NCBI GenBank assembly: GCA_000296795.1
Contig: BAFH01000002.1
Span: forward strand, 124,001 to 188,000
DNA length: 64,000 nt
Direction of reading: 5' to 3'
Source of the DNA: Candidatus Jettenia caeni
GTDB taxonomy: Bacteria > Planctomycetota > Brocadiia > Brocadiales > Brocadiaceae
The notes under the pieces: generated by a model
Seen by the model: the letters and a program-made list of their open reading frames with translations, nothing else
Told to the model about the DNA's origin: nothing
Database searches by the model: none
Translations under genes and position numbers: made by a program
Part shown: one piece after another, positions 10,214-19,746 of the stretch
How the letters are laid out: every line of letters starts with the position of its first letter
Position numbering within the stretch: position 1 is the stretch's first letter

Positions 10214-11341
10214 CTATCTTTCATGTTTCATCATCTCAATAAATTGTTCAAATAAATAGGTTGCATCGTGTGGACCTGGCGACGCCTCCGGATGATATTG
10301 CACGGAAAAGGCAGGTATAGAATGACATCTTAACCCCTCCACCGATTTATCATTAAGATTCAGATGGGTAATCTCTACATCACCGTAAGGGCTTTTTTGT
10401 CTGGTGCCTTGAGACGGACTTGTTACAGCAAAGTTGTGATTTTGCGCGGTAATCTCAACCTTTTTGGTTGCCAGGTCTATTACCGGTTGGTTCCCGCCAT
10501 GATGTCCAAACTTAAGTTTATACGTCTTTAGTCCTAAGGTAAGCGCAAGAAGTTGATGCCCAAGACAAATCCCAAATACTGGTTTCTTACCCAGCAAACC
10601 CTTAATATTTTCAATCATATAAGGAACGGCTTCCGGATCACCAGGGCCATTGGAAAGTACAACTCCATCAGGATTCATATCAAAAACAGTTTGAACTGGT
10701 GTGTGAGCAGGAACTACAAGAACCGAACAACCGGCATCCCTTAGTTTTCTTAAGATATTATATTTTACACCACAGTCATAAACGACAACCTTATATCTTT
10801 TAGACTCTTTCAAGTCCTTATCAACATCCTGCCACTCATATACGTCACTACATGTCACTGTTTTTACAAGATCCGATCCGGCTAATCCGGGTGATGCCTG
10901 TATCTTTTGTATAAGACTTGCAATATCAAAATCGGTGGTAGAAATAATACCTTGCTGTACACCACAATCACGTATATGTGTTGTTAATCTCCTGGTATCT
11001 ATTCCCTGGATACCTATAACTCCATTTTTCTTAAGAAAATCATCTAAACTAATCTGTGAACGCCAATTACTCGGAAAAGGACTGCACTCCTTGGTAATAA
11101 AACCCTCCAGGAATAGTTTTCTCGACTCGTAATCTTTTTGATTGATTCCATAATTACCAATCAAAGGATAGGTCATAACAACCATCTGTCCTTTATAGGA
11201 AGGATCGGTAAGAATCTCCTGATAGCCCATCGTACTTGTATTAAAAACAACCTCACCTATGGCCTCGCCAGAGGCGCCAAGAGAGAAACCTTTAAAAACT
11301 ATCCCATCTGCCAGGACAAGTATTGCCTTTTTTTTATCCAT
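10214..11341 (-). CDS. carA: Carbamoyl-phosphate synthase small subunit (glutaminase)
   Basis: A 375-residue protein. The N-terminal CarA domain is followed by a class I glutamine amidotransferase domain with nucleophile cysteine in FGICLGHQLLAL and the His/Glu of the triad in QYHPEASPGPHD. It hydrolyses glutamine and channels ammonia to CarB. It is the first gene of a carA-carB pair and has a convincing promoter at 11423-11451. Confidence 0.97.
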   Translation of the reverse strand: MDKKKAILVLADGIVFKGFSLGASGEAIGEVVFNTSTMGYQEILTDPSYKGQMVVMTYPLIGNYGINQKDYESRKLFLEGFITKECSPFPSNWRSQISLDDFLKKNGVIGIQGIDTRRLTTHIRDCGVQQGIISTTDFDIASLIQKIQASPGLAGSDLVKTVTCSDVYEWQDVDKDLKESKRYKVVVYDCGVKYNILRKLRDAGCSVLVVPAHTPVQTVFDMNPDGVVLSNGPGDPEAVPYMIENIKGLLGKKPVFGICLGHQLLALTLGLKTYKLKFGHHGGNQPVIDLATKKVEITAQNHNFAVTSPSQGTRQKSPYGDVEITHLNLNDKSVEGLRCHSIPAFSVQYHPEASPGPHDATYLFEQFIEMMKHER

Positions 11342-11985
11342 ACTATTTCTATATTATTCTATACAATACAATAAAAGCCTTTCGACCCCTAAAGTTCATA
11401 CCAATTGCTCACTGGACGCTAAATCGTACTAATAAAACAAGATGATGTCAAGCCAAAGTTTTTTGCTTGACTAACATGACGCCTTTGCTATATTAAACCG
11501 TATTATCACAGCAATTAATTATGCTGCGAGGTTTTAACCTGTCCAAATAATAGTCTGTGTGGTTTTCACATAAGCAGGCTGACCATAAGGGTCGAATGCT
11601 ACATTTGCTTCTTTCACTGCGCCCCTTTAGAGAATGCAAGAGAGAATAATGCTCTCATTTTCCTTAAGATCTTCAAGGTATGCCAATTTACCATGTTTAT
11701 AAGTTACCGTTTATGTAAATTTTACTTGATAAAACTATGTCTTATGTAAATTTTAAGACTTCCGGGAGATCTCTCATCGCGATACATTATTTAATAGCAG
11801 CACCCCCTACGAGCAGTATGAGTTTTATCAATTCACACCGAAAAGGTAAACAATATGCCTTTAGCACATCATTATCAGCTTACAGGGCTAACAAAGGAGA
11901 ATCTTACCCTCTATTCAAAATGAAATTGAGCTTGTGTCATAACTCCTATGGAAAACAGCGCAAATTCTTTAATTGAGGTTTCTCC
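11342..11985. other. Intergenic gap carA-pgsA
   Basis: About 640 bases with no supported gene apart from the carA promoter. It holds a 14-base direct repeat TTATGTAAATTTTA at 11711-11724 and 11742-11755 (period 31). A possible 79-codon frame at 11737-11976 has neither a ribosome site nor a recognisable protein character and is not called. Confidence 0.5.
11423..11451 (-). promoter_or_regulatory. Sigma-70 type promoter for carA-carB
   Basis: On the minus strand a perfect TTGACA (11446-11451) is followed by a 17-base spacer and TACGAT (11423-11428). Transcription would start near 11416, about 75 bases before the carA start codon. No pyrimidine attenuator hairpin was recognised in the leader. 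Confidence 0.6.
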
Positions 11986-12534
11986 ATGTTAACCCTCTCT
12001 AACAAAATCAGTCTTAGCAGAATATTTTTTATTCCCCCGCTTGTGTTTTGCATCACACAAGTACAGCATAATAGCCACTACCGATATGCCTGCCTCTTCA
12101 TCATGCTTGTGATTGGGTTAAGCGATATGCTCGATGGCTATGTAGCACGGAAGAGAAATGAGATAACAAAACTGGGAGGATATCTTGATCCTGTTGCTGA
12201 TAAACTTGTTCTGATGATCTCTTGCATCATACTCTCTTCTGATCGCATATGGCCGGAACCCAGATTTCCCAATTGGATTCCAACGGTTATTGTCTGTAGG
12301 GATCTTTTACTCATGCTTGGCACTATGGCGCTACTTCTTGTTACCGGGAGAATGAATTGCAAACCAACAATACTGGGTAAGGTATCGACATGCTTTCAAA
12401 TTATTGCTATTATATCCGTACTTATCGGAAATCATGTTCCTCTCCCGGCTCTCATTACTATCTGGTGGACAACCGTAGTTTTCACCTTTATCTCCGGTCT
12501 TTTCTATATGTATAGAGGTGTAAAACAACTATAA
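11986..12534 (+). CDS. pgsA: CDP-alcohol phosphatidyltransferase (phosphatidylglycerophosphate synthase type)
   Basis: A 182-residue integral membrane enzyme with four or more hydrophobic segments. The full CDP-alcohol phosphotransferase motif is present: D47xxD50-G51-x2-A54-R55-x8-G64-x3-D68-x3-D72. The family transfers a phosphatidyl group from CDP-diacylglycerol to an alcohol. The length and overall sequence favour glycerol-3-phosphate as acceptor (PgsA) over cardiolipin or phosphatidylinositol-type enzymes, though substrate cannot be fixed from sequence alone. GAGG precedes the start codon. Confidence 0.85.
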   Translation: MLTLSNKISLSRIFFIPPLVFCITQVQHNSHYRYACLFIMLVIGLSDMLDGYVARKRNEITKLGGYLDPVADKLVLMISCIILSSDRIWPEPRFPNWIPTVIVCRDLLLMLGTMALLLVTGRMNCKPTILGKVSTCFQIIAIISVLIGNHVPLPALITIWWTTVVFTFISGLFYMYRGVKQL

Positions 12535-12570
12535 TTGACTATTTCATAGGAAAGAAAGTACAAGATATAG

Positions 12571-12589
12571 GTCGGGCTTTAGCCTTGCC
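12571..12589. repeat. Partial copy of the GGCTTTAGCC palindromic repeat
   Basis: A half-element reading GTCGGGCTTTAGCCTTGCC in the pgsA-ribBA gap. It matches the arm of the fuller copies at 22115, 31704 and 35941. Confidence 0.55.
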
Positions 12590-12715
12590 AGGCAAACCTG
12601 CTCCGTAATTGAAATTCCTATACACTAAATGAAAAGACTTTACAATATCTATCTTTTTTACTATTATTTATAAATAAAATTTACATTACTTTCCTGAAGT
12701 ATAAGAGGTATTTTA

Positions 12716-13945
12716 ATGCGATTTAACACAATACAAGAAGCCGTAGAAGACCTTAAACAGGGTAAGATGGTTATCTTAATAGATGATGAAAATCGTGAGA
12801 ATGAAGGGGACCTCATCATTGCTGCTGAAAAAATTACCCCTGAAGTCGTTAATTTCATGCTCATGCATGCACGTGGCATCGTTTGCATAGCAATTGATGC
12901 CGAACGGGCAGAAAAGCTTAATCTTTATCCCATGGTGAGTAACAATACATCAAACTTCCAAACACCTTTTACCGTCTCTGTCGATGCCAGAAAGAATATT
13001 ACAACGGGTGTTTCTTCGAAAGACCGGGCTACAACAGTATTGACTATTCTTGATGATAAAACAACGCCAGAAGATCTTGTCAGACCTGGTCATATGTTTC
13101 CACTAAAAGCACAAAAGGGCGGGGTACTGGTAAGGACAGGACACACAGAAGGTGCAGTCGACCTAACCCGCATTGCAGGGCTTAAACAAGCTGCGGTTAT
13201 CTGTGAGATTATGACAGAAGATGGGAATATGGCTAAACTTCCGGAACTAAGAAAATTCGCTGAAAAATACCATCTGAAAATCTGTACCATCGCTGATATT
13301 ATTAAATACCGCCATGAACAGGAGCGATTAATCGAAAAGCGTGTTACCGTAAAGTTACCTACTATCTATGGAAATTTTACTCTCCACCTTTACCGCTCAT
13401 TTGTTGACGAATATCTCCATTTAGCCCTTTGCCTTGGTGTTGGCAATGAGAGTGGAACCAGCCCTTCTCCTTTGCATACGGAACCTGTACTGGTTAGAGT
13501 TCACGATGAATGTTTAACGGGAGATATCTTTGGCTCTCTGCGTTGTGACTGCGGGGAACAGCTTCACAATACCTTGAGAATGATACAAGAAAATGGAAAA
13601 GGGGTATTGCTCTACATGCGACAGGAGGGCCGTGGAATCGGTCTGGAAAATAAATTGCATTCTTATTTATTACAAGAGAATGGCTTAGATACCGTTGAGG
13701 CAAATGAAAAACTAGGATTTCCCGCTGACAAGAGAGATTATGGTATTGGTGCGCAAATCTTAAGAGACCTGGGCATAACGAAGATGAAATTGCTTACCAA
13801 CAATCCAAAAAAATTTGCAGCGCTTGCCGGATACGGACTGGAAATCGTAGAAAGAATATCTATCGCTACAGAGCCAAAAGAGGAAAATAAGCATTACCTC
13901 CGGACAAAAAAAGAAAAACTGGGGCATATGATAGAAATTGTATAA
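12716..13945 (+). CDS. ribBA: Bifunctional 3,4-dihydroxy-2-butanone-4-phosphate synthase / GTP cyclohydrolase II
   Basis: A 409-residue fusion. Residues 1 to about 205 are the RibB domain (IDDENRENEGDL acidic metal-binding loop; HTEGAVDL). The remainder is GTP cyclohydrolase II, with zinc cysteines in CLTGDIFGSLRCDCGEQ and the GRGIGL loop. It supplies both starting branches of riboflavin synthesis. The start is preceded by AGAGG. No FMN riboswitch was recognised in the 180-base upstream gap, and no other rib gene is nearby. Confidence 0.96.
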   Translation: MRFNTIQEAVEDLKQGKMVILIDDENRENEGDLIIAAEKITPEVVNFMLMHARGIVCIAIDAERAEKLNLYPMVSNNTSNFQTPFTVSVDARKNITTGVSSKDRATTVLTILDDKTTPEDLVRPGHMFPLKAQKGGVLVRTGHTEGAVDLTRIAGLKQAAVICEIMTEDGNMAKLPELRKFAEKYHLKICTIADIIKYRHEQERLIEKRVTVKLPTIYGNFTLHLYRSFVDEYLHLALCLGVGNESGTSPSPLHTEPVLVRVHDECLTGDIFGSLRCDCGEQLHNTLRMIQENGKGVLLYMRQEGRGIGLENKLHSYLLQENGLDTVEANEKLGFPADKRDYGIGAQILRDLGITKMKLLTNNPKKFAALAGYGLEIVERISIATEPKEENKHYLRTKKEKLGHMIEIV

Positions 13946-14052
13946 TCAGCCATTTTCGTGAGGTATTTTACACCCTGGTGAACGTGCTCCCCTCATTCCA
14001 CACATAAGTAGGATATCCTTATCCTTCTAAATTCTTGTCCTTATACAAAAAT

Positions 14053-15735
14053 TTATCCTGGTATCGTTATTCCTTTTTTCTTCGTTACTTCGGCAGCTTC
14101 CTCATAACCTGCATCTGCATACCTTGCAATCCCCATCCCAAAGTCTGCTGCTAAAACCTTTTCAAGTCTCTCATCCCTCTCTTTTGTACCATCAGCTACA
14201 ATAGCCATACCGGCATGGAGTGAGTTGCCAATTCCTACATTGCCCCCGTGATGAAAACTTACCCAACTAGCGCCATTCGAAGAGTTGAGAGAAAAGTTTA
14301 TGAGCGGCCAATCAGCAATAGCATCGCTGCCATCTTTCATATTCTCAGTTTCCTGGTATGGGGATGCTCCGGATCCGCAATCGAAGCAATCTCTGCTCAT
14401 AACAACAGGAGCTTTGAGAATACCCTTTCTCACCATATCATTAATTATCAAACCTAGCCTGATACGCTCACGGTATCCTAACCAGCAGACCCTGCCTGGA
14501 AGCCCTAGCTGGGGGGCTTTCTCTCTGGCTAGCGTTATCCATTTCACCAGCGATGTATCTTCAGAAAAATTTTTGATAACTGCTTCATCGATCTTTTCAA
14601 TATCCGCTATGTCACCTGACAATGCTACCCACTGCAATGTTCCTTTCCCCTGGCAGAATAGAGGACGTATAAACGCAGATATAAAACCGGGATACCAATA
14701 CCTTCCTTCAGAATCTCTCATTGATACACCAGCCATCTCCGCCTGAGACCTCAGATTATTCCCATAATCAAAACATACAGCTCCGTTTCTCTGCATCGTG
14801 AGAATTGCTTTTGCATGATCGATAATGGCATCTAATACCTTTTCCCTATAAACTCGTTTATTTTTTTCTCTTAGCTTATCGAGTTCCTTTCTATCGCCGA
14901 TTGGCAAATAAGACATCAAATCATGAGCGGGGGTTTGATCTGTAACAACATCAGGGATAATATTTCGATTGATCAGTTCAGGATAAATAACAGCCGCATT
15001 TCCAACCAGCCCTACTGATAAGGGATGTTGTTTGGATTTTGCATCTAAGATCCAACCAAGCGCTTCATCAAGATTATCCGTTATCTTATGGCAATACCCC
15101 TCCTTGATCTTTTTCTCTATACGTTCCCTTCGCATTTCTACGCAGAGGATCACACCTTCATTCATTGTTACGGCCAATGGTTGAGCTCCGCTCATACCTC
15201 CCATACCCGATGTAAGCACAAATTTACCTTTCAGGGTTTCTGCCTGAAAGATCTTCCTTGCAAGAGCCGCAAAGGTTTCGTATGTACCCTGCAAGCTCCC
15301 CTGTGTACCGGTGTAAATCCAACTTCCCGCCATCTGACTGTACATGGCAAGGCCCTGCTCATCACAGGTATCGAATACCTCCTGCTTAGCCCATGCAGGA
15401 GTCAAATTCGAATTTGCAATGATAATGCGTGGCGACCAATCATGAGTCTTTGCAATATATACCGGCCTGCCTGATTGAATACACAGCGTCTCATCTTTTT
15501 TCAATGTTTTCAAAATACTGATAATTCTTTGGTATTCCTTCCAGTTCCTTGCAGCGCGGCCGCTGCCCCCATAAACAATAAGCTCTTCTGGCTGGGTAGC
15601 CACATCAGGGTCGAGAGTATTCGTAAACATCCGCAAGGCTGCCTCACTATCCCAGTTCTCACAGGTAAGATTTGCACCTCTGGGTGCCTTAACAGGCATC
15701 TGCGGTCTACATTCATAAAACATTGGTCGCACCAT
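14053..15735 (-). CDS. hutU: Urocanate hydratase
   Basis: A 560-residue protein with urocanase hallmarks: YGGSGRAARNW near the N-terminus, the NAD-binding GMGGMSGAQPLA segment, and the active-site cysteine region CFDCGSGASPYQETENM. It hydrates urocanate to imidazolonepropionate in histidine breakdown. No hutH, hutI or hutG is nearby, so it is an isolated hut gene here. It follows a small unknown gene by 20 bases on the same strand, and AAGGA precedes its start. Confidence 0.95.
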   Translation of the reverse strand: MVRPMFYECRPQMPVKAPRGANLTCENWDSEAALRMFTNTLDPDVATQPEELIVYGGSGRAARNWKEYQRIISILKTLKKDETLCIQSGRPVYIAKTHDWSPRIIIANSNLTPAWAKQEVFDTCDEQGLAMYSQMAGSWIYTGTQGSLQGTYETFAALARKIFQAETLKGKFVLTSGMGGMSGAQPLAVTMNEGVILCVEMRRERIEKKIKEGYCHKITDNLDEALGWILDAKSKQHPLSVGLVGNAAVIYPELINRNIIPDVVTDQTPAHDLMSYLPIGDRKELDKLREKNKRVYREKVLDAIIDHAKAILTMQRNGAVCFDYGNNLRSQAEMAGVSMRDSEGRYWYPGFISAFIRPLFCQGKGTLQWVALSGDIADIEKIDEAVIKNFSEDTSLVKWITLAREKAPQLGLPGRVCWLGYRERIRLGLIINDMVRKGILKAPVVMSRDCFDCGSGASPYQETENMKDGSDAIADWPLINFSLNSSNGASWVSFHHGGNVGIGNSLHAGMAIVADGTKERDERLEKVLAADFGMGIARYADAGYEEAAEVTKKKGITIPG

Positions 15736-15755
15736 AAAAGTCTATTCCTTTTCAA

Positions 15756-15923
15756 TTATTCCCCAGGTAAAAATTTAGCCAATTCCTGCATCCACTTCCA
15801 TGTTTCGTTCTTTACATCCTCAGCTTCAACACCGTCTTTAAATGAATCTTCGTTGTCTTCAATAAAGCAATAAACCTTCCCTAAAAATTCTTTCAGGTCT
15901 GACACCTGTTTTAAGATATCCAT
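15756..15923 (-). CDS. Small acidic protein of unknown function upstream of hutU
   Basis: A 55-codon frame starting at ATG 15923 with a good GGAGGG ribosome site, ending 20 bases before hutU on the same strand. The product begins MDILKQVSDLKEF, is rich in Asp/Glu and ends WMQELAKFLPGE. It looks like a short, mostly helical soluble protein. I do not recognise a family. The ribosome site and tight spacing argue that it is real and co-transcribed with hutU. Confidence 0.6.
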   Translation of the reverse strand: MDILKQVSDLKEFLGKVYCFIEDNEDSFKDGVEAEDVKNETWKWMQELAKFLPGE

Positions 15924-16761
15924 ATATGGTTTCCCTCCATAAAAAGGCCCCTTGCAATCTGGTAAATAACAAACTCCGGAATTATAAGATACAGAAGCGT
16001 AATCCTGTTTTAAACTCTTCAGAAGAAAATGTTATTCCTTATGAGAAACGAACAAAGGGATAGTTTTGTTATAATCTGTTCTACCTTCTCTTGTGTATAA
16101 TCAAAAAATTTCTCAATGAAATATACCATACATTCCTTATGCAATGCAAACAGTTCTTGATACACAGGTAATATAATCGCTTATATGCGCGGATTGTCAG
16201 GACTAAAACTAAACCCCCTGCCTTGCTCTATTTTTTCTCTTATTGGCATATCGTTTAAAAATGAGGGAATGTCATCCTTTTTCTTTTATTTTTTCAATCC
16301 TAAACATTTCCTCCCTTATTGTGCCATGTCTCACTTTTGCGATATCACGCCGTTGTGCCATGTCTCACTTTTCATCATTTTATTCTTGTAATCCAGTGGT
16401 TATATGCATGTATCAATACTCAATGTAAAATACAATAAAACAATTCTTTATAACATTTTCTTTACCTGTGTTTTTCTGATCCAAATGATCTTCTATGGCT
16501 CAATTTATGATAATTATAGTATGTACTGGCTTACAATCCACTATGATGTAAACAGTAAAAGAATAACTACGGAGCATTTTTCCTTAGGTTATCTATAGCT
16601 TTTCTGCCAAAATAATATTAAACTATTTTTATATTCCTTATAGGTATGGCATAAATTTTTCTGAATAGTCTTTTATACCTTAAAAATTCCTGCAACCAAC
16701 TCATCAAACAGGGGAAGAGAAACATCATACTTATATAAGTATAAGCTCAAGAGATAATACT
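15924..16761. other. Long intergenic gap with a tandem 20-base repeat
   Basis: About 840 AT-rich bases between the divergent hutU and korA operons. Short open frames around 16185-16598 lack ribosome sites and look like chance. The notable element is a 20-base direct repeat at 16319 and 16353 (listed separately). No RNA gene was recognised. Confidence 0.5.
16319..16372. repeat. Direct repeat of TTGTGCCATGTCTCACTTTT
   Basis: Two exact 20-base copies at 16319-16338 and 16353-16372, period 34. The 14-base spacer reads GCGATATCACGCCG. It could be a paired binding site or the relic of a mobile element end. Confidence 0.85.
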
Positions 16762-18471
16762 ATGAATAATGAACTTACTTTAAAGATAACAGGTGAAGCA
16801 GGTCAGGGAATGCTAACGATAGGATCAGCATTATGTAAAATATTTGAGAATGCCGGGTTTTATCTTTTTGCTAATAATGATTATATGTCGAGAATACGCG
16901 GGGGTAACAACTTTCTTCAATTAAGAATTTCAGACAGACCATTATATACACTACGGCAGAACATTGATATCACCGTAGCATTAGATAGCAAGAGCGTTAG
17001 CATGCATAAAGAAGATGTATCTCGCGACGGTGTAATTATCTTAGATAAGAAAAGATTTCATATCTCTGAAGAAAACAGTATATTTCTCGACATACCGATG
17101 TATGACATGGCAAAAGAGATAGGAAATGAACTATTTGTTAATTCAATTGCTTGCGGGCTTTTGACAGAAATGACAGGAATAGAATTTCACTATATAGATA
17201 AAGTATTAAGGGCTGCATTTTCTGATAAAAAAGAGGATATAATAAACAAGAATATAGACGCTGCTCAGGCTGGATACGATTTTGCTAAAAATAATTTTAA
17301 ACGAAATACCTTTAAAATAAAAAGAGGCAATGCCAAAGATACACTCTTAATGACTGCCAACGATGCAATAGTATTGGGCGCAATCTCTGCAGGATGTAAA
17401 TTTTATTCTGCATACCCGATGACACCTTCCACAGGCATTATGGATCTTATGGCTCATTATGCAAAAAAATTTCACATGGTTGTTGAACAAGCAGAAGATG
17501 AGATTGCAGCTATAAACATGGCAATTGGCGCATCGTATGCGGGAGTTCGCTCCATGACGGGCACTTCTGGCGGAGGATTTTCACTCATGGTAGAAGGCTT
17601 AAGCCTTGCCGGTATGACCGAAACGCCCATTGTCATTTATGAAGGACAGAGGCCTGGCCCCGCTACTGGTTTTCCCACAAGGACAGAACAGGGAGACCTT
17701 GCATTCCTGCTTTCGGCAGGCCACGGTGAGTTTGCAAGGGTAATATTCTCGCCAGGCACGATAGAGGAGGCGTTTTATCTAACGATCAAGGCATTTAATA
17801 TTGCAGAAAAATTCCAGATCCCGGTATTAATCATGTCAGATCAGCATCTGGCAGATTCTTACAGGAATATTGAGATGTTTGATTTGAGTAAAGTAAAAGT
17901 ACAAAGGTATATCATATCAAAGGAAGATTCCAGAGGAATCAAGGATTATAAAAGATATCAATTTACGGAATCGGGCATATCTCCCCGGGCGATACCTTCA
18001 TGGATAAACGATCCCATATATGCCGATAGTGATGAACACACTGAAGAGGGACACATAACCGAGGATGCCGGAATACGCACCATGATGGTTGAAAAAAGAT
18101 TCTCCAGGAAAATGGCTGGTCTTTCAAAAGAGATAGAAAAGCCCAAAGCGTTCGATGTAAAAGGGGCCGATTGTATTTTGATTGGTTTCGGTTCTACGTA
18201 TGGCGTATTAAAAGAAGCAAAGGAATCGATAACGAACAAAAAAATAGGTTTTATTCATCTGCCTCAGGTTTGGCCTTTTCCCGCAGCCGAGATGATTGAA
18301 TTACTACAAGGAGCAAAAAAAATCATTGTTGTAGAAAATAATGCCGGAGCTCAACTTGCCCGGCTGTTAAAACAGGAAACAGGAATTAAAGCCGATAAAT
18401 CTCTATTAAAATTTGATGGCAGGCCCTTTAATTTAGATTTTCTTATCCAGCATATCGAGCAGGAGAAATAA
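16762..18471 (+). CDS. korA: 2-oxoacid:ferredoxin oxidoreductase, fused gamma-alpha subunit
   Basis: A 569-residue protein. Residues 1 to about 180 form the gamma domain (GEAGQGMLTIG), and the rest is the alpha subunit with SAYPMTPSTGIMDL and the GTSGGGFSLM pyrophosphate-facing segment. With the beta subunit encoded next, the enzyme oxidatively decarboxylates a 2-oxoacid such as 2-oxoglutarate, or runs in reverse as a CO2-fixing carboxylase, with ferredoxin. Fused gamma-alpha subunits are common in the KorAB type. The start is preceded by only a weak AGAG site. Confidence 0.88.
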   Translation: MNNELTLKITGEAGQGMLTIGSALCKIFENAGFYLFANNDYMSRIRGGNNFLQLRISDRPLYTLRQNIDITVALDSKSVSMHKEDVSRDGVIILDKKRFHISEENSIFLDIPMYDMAKEIGNELFVNSIACGLLTEMTGIEFHYIDKVLRAAFSDKKEDIINKNIDAAQAGYDFAKNNFKRNTFKIKRGNAKDTLLMTANDAIVLGAISAGCKFYSAYPMTPSTGIMDLMAHYAKKFHMVVEQAEDEIAAINMAIGASYAGVRSMTGTSGGGFSLMVEGLSLAGMTETPIVIYEGQRPGPATGFPTRTEQGDLAFLLSAGHGEFARVIFSPGTIEEAFYLTIKAFNIAEKFQIPVLIMSDQHLADSYRNIEMFDLSKVKVQRYIISKEDSRGIKDYKRYQFTESGISPRAIPSWINDPIYADSDEHTEEGHITEDAGIRTMMVEKRFSRKMAGLSKEIEKPKAFDVKGADCILIGFGSTYGVLKEAKESITNKKIGFIHLPQVWPFPAAEMIELLQGAKKIIVVENNAGAQLARLLKQETGIKADKSLLKFDGRPFNLDFLIQHIEQEK

Positions 18472-18472
18472 T

Positions 18473-19333
18473 ATGCCAGAGGCCAAAGATCTGAAGACAA
18501 ACGATGAGATAGCATGGTGTCCGGGGTGTGGAAATTTCGGCATTTTAAATGCAATGAAAAAGACTATCGCCAGGCTTGATAGAAATCCGAAAGATATCGT
18601 GTTTGTCTCTGGAATAGGTCAGGCTGCAAAACTGCCTCACTATATCAAATGCAACTGTTTTAATGGTCTTCACGGCAGAGCGCTTCCTGTTGCAGCAGCG
18701 ATAAAAATGGCAAATCATACCTTAACGGTATTGGTTAGCACAGGAGACGGAGACTGTTACGGAGAAGGCGGAAACCATTTTATCCACAACATAAGAAGGA
18801 ATATTGATATTACGGTAGTTGTCCATAATAATCAGATATACGGCCTCACAAAAGGACAAGCTTCACCTACCACAGATCCGGGGTATGAGACAAAATTTCA
18901 GCCGGAAGGAGTAATTTTAGAGCCCCTGTATCCCTTAGAGATGGCAATTGCCATGGGAGCAGGATTTGTTGCAAGGGGATATGCCCTTGATTTAGAGCAT
19001 CTTTCCTGGTTAATACTTGAAGGAATACATTATAAAGGCTTTGCCTTAATAGATGTATTGCAACCTTGTGTAACATTTAACAAAAAGAACACCTTTGACT
19101 GGTACTCGAAGAGGGTTTATAAGATCAATGATGATAGTTCGTATAATCCTCAGGATAAAATATCGGCATTCCGGAAGGCATCTGAGTGGGGGGATAGGAT
19201 TCCCATTGGAATAGTTTATAAAACCGAAAAAGAAACCTATGAGGAAAGGAGTGGAATCAAGAAAAGACCTCCCCTCGTAGAAGAACAGATAGAAAATATT
19301 GATATAAGAGAAGCACTAAAAGAATTTATATAA
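18473..19333 (+). CDS. korB: 2-oxoacid:ferredoxin oxidoreductase, beta subunit
   Basis: A 286-residue TPP-binding subunit starting one base after the korA stop, with AGGAG inside the end of korA. WCPGCGNFG and the TPP motif GDGDCYGEGGNHFIHN with HNNQIYGLTKGQ are intact. The short beta subunit lacks a ferredoxin domain, so a separate ferredoxin must accept electrons. It is followed by a strong hairpin terminator. Confidence 0.92.
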   Translation: MPEAKDLKTNDEIAWCPGCGNFGILNAMKKTIARLDRNPKDIVFVSGIGQAAKLPHYIKCNCFNGLHGRALPVAAAIKMANHTLTVLVSTGDGDCYGEGGNHFIHNIRRNIDITVVVHNNQIYGLTKGQASPTTDPGYETKFQPEGVILEPLYPLEMAIAMGAGFVARGYALDLEHLSWLILEGIHYKGFALIDVLQPCVTFNKKNTFDWYSKRVYKINDDSSYNPQDKISAFRKASEWGDRIPIGIVYKTEKETYEERSGIKKRPPLVEEQIENIDIREALKEFI

Positions 19334-19338
19334 ATTAG

Positions 19339-19373
19339 GTTGGGTTTTAAAAGACAAAACCCAACGACTTTTT
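19339..19373 (+). terminator. Intrinsic terminator of korAB
   Basis: A perfect 10-bp stem (GTTGGGTTTT with AAAACCCAAC) with a seven-base loop is followed by GACTTTTT, six bases after the korB stop codon. Confidence 0.85.
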
Positions 19374-19445
19374 ACCCACCCCCCCTCAATCCCCCTCCCA
19401 GGAGGGGAATTTTTGATTCCCCTCTTGAGAGGGGTTAGGGGGTGT
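19374..19445. repeat. GC-rich palindromic repeat element
   Basis: An imperfect palindrome of about 70 bases in which a CACCCCCCTCAATCCCC arm pairs with GGGGTTAGGGGGTG. The centre contains AGGGGAAT and ATTCCCCT around TTTTG. It can form a long hairpin and belongs to the class of dispersed non-coding palindromes. Confidence 0.75.
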
Positions 19446-19509
19446 GTTAATGGCATAATGATAAACTTTCAATTTCCTATACATTAAGTTAGGCCTTTCG
19501 GCGACTTTT

Positions 19510-19602
19510 TCCCCTCCCTTGACGGGAGGGGTTAGGGGAGGGTGGTTGTCCTTTTCCTTCACCCCCACCTAACCTCCCCCATCAAGGGGGAGGAACTCTT
19601 TG
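19510..19602. repeat. Second GC-rich palindromic repeat, paired hairpins
   Basis: CCCCTCCCTTGACGGGAGGGG forms one hairpin, shown here by its arms CCCCTCCC and GGGAGGGG. The GTTAGGGGAGGGTGG arm that follows is complemented by CACCCCCACCTAAC and a second hairpin CCTCCCCCATCAAGGGGGAGG, so the whole unit is a larger palindrome. A related piece lies inside the coding sequence at 24792-24844. Confidence 0.7.
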
Positions 19603-19746
19603 TTTGAATTTCCTAAGCATTAAAATATGCCTTCGGCAACCTTTTATACCCCGAAGACACAAAGGCATAAAGAAAAACCCTGGTATTTTAGTGACTTTGT
19701 GGCACTTTACATTTCCTAAACGTTACATTAAGCAGAAGGGATATCT

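Larger units (their letters stand above)
19334..19746. other. Repeat-rich intergenic gap korB-peroxiredoxin
   Basis: About 410 bases composed of the korB terminator, two GC-rich palindromes and three degenerate copies of a spacer module that starts ATTTCCTA (near 19471, 19608 and 19709), the first two followed by a GCCTT-CGGC hairpin-like segment. No gene is supported in it. Confidence 0.65.

Noticed and set aside
11737-11976. 79-codon frame between carA and pgsA
   Set aside because: No ribosome site, no protein-like pattern and it spans a short direct repeat; most likely chance.
16185-16598. Several 60-68 codon frames in the hutU-korA gap
   Set aside because: They overlap each other in different frames, lack ribosome sites and cover the direct repeat.
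19386-19568. 60-codon minus-strand frame in the repeat region
   Set aside because: Its product is only the translation of the GC-rich palindromes (Pro/Gly/Lys-rich) and has no ribosome site.
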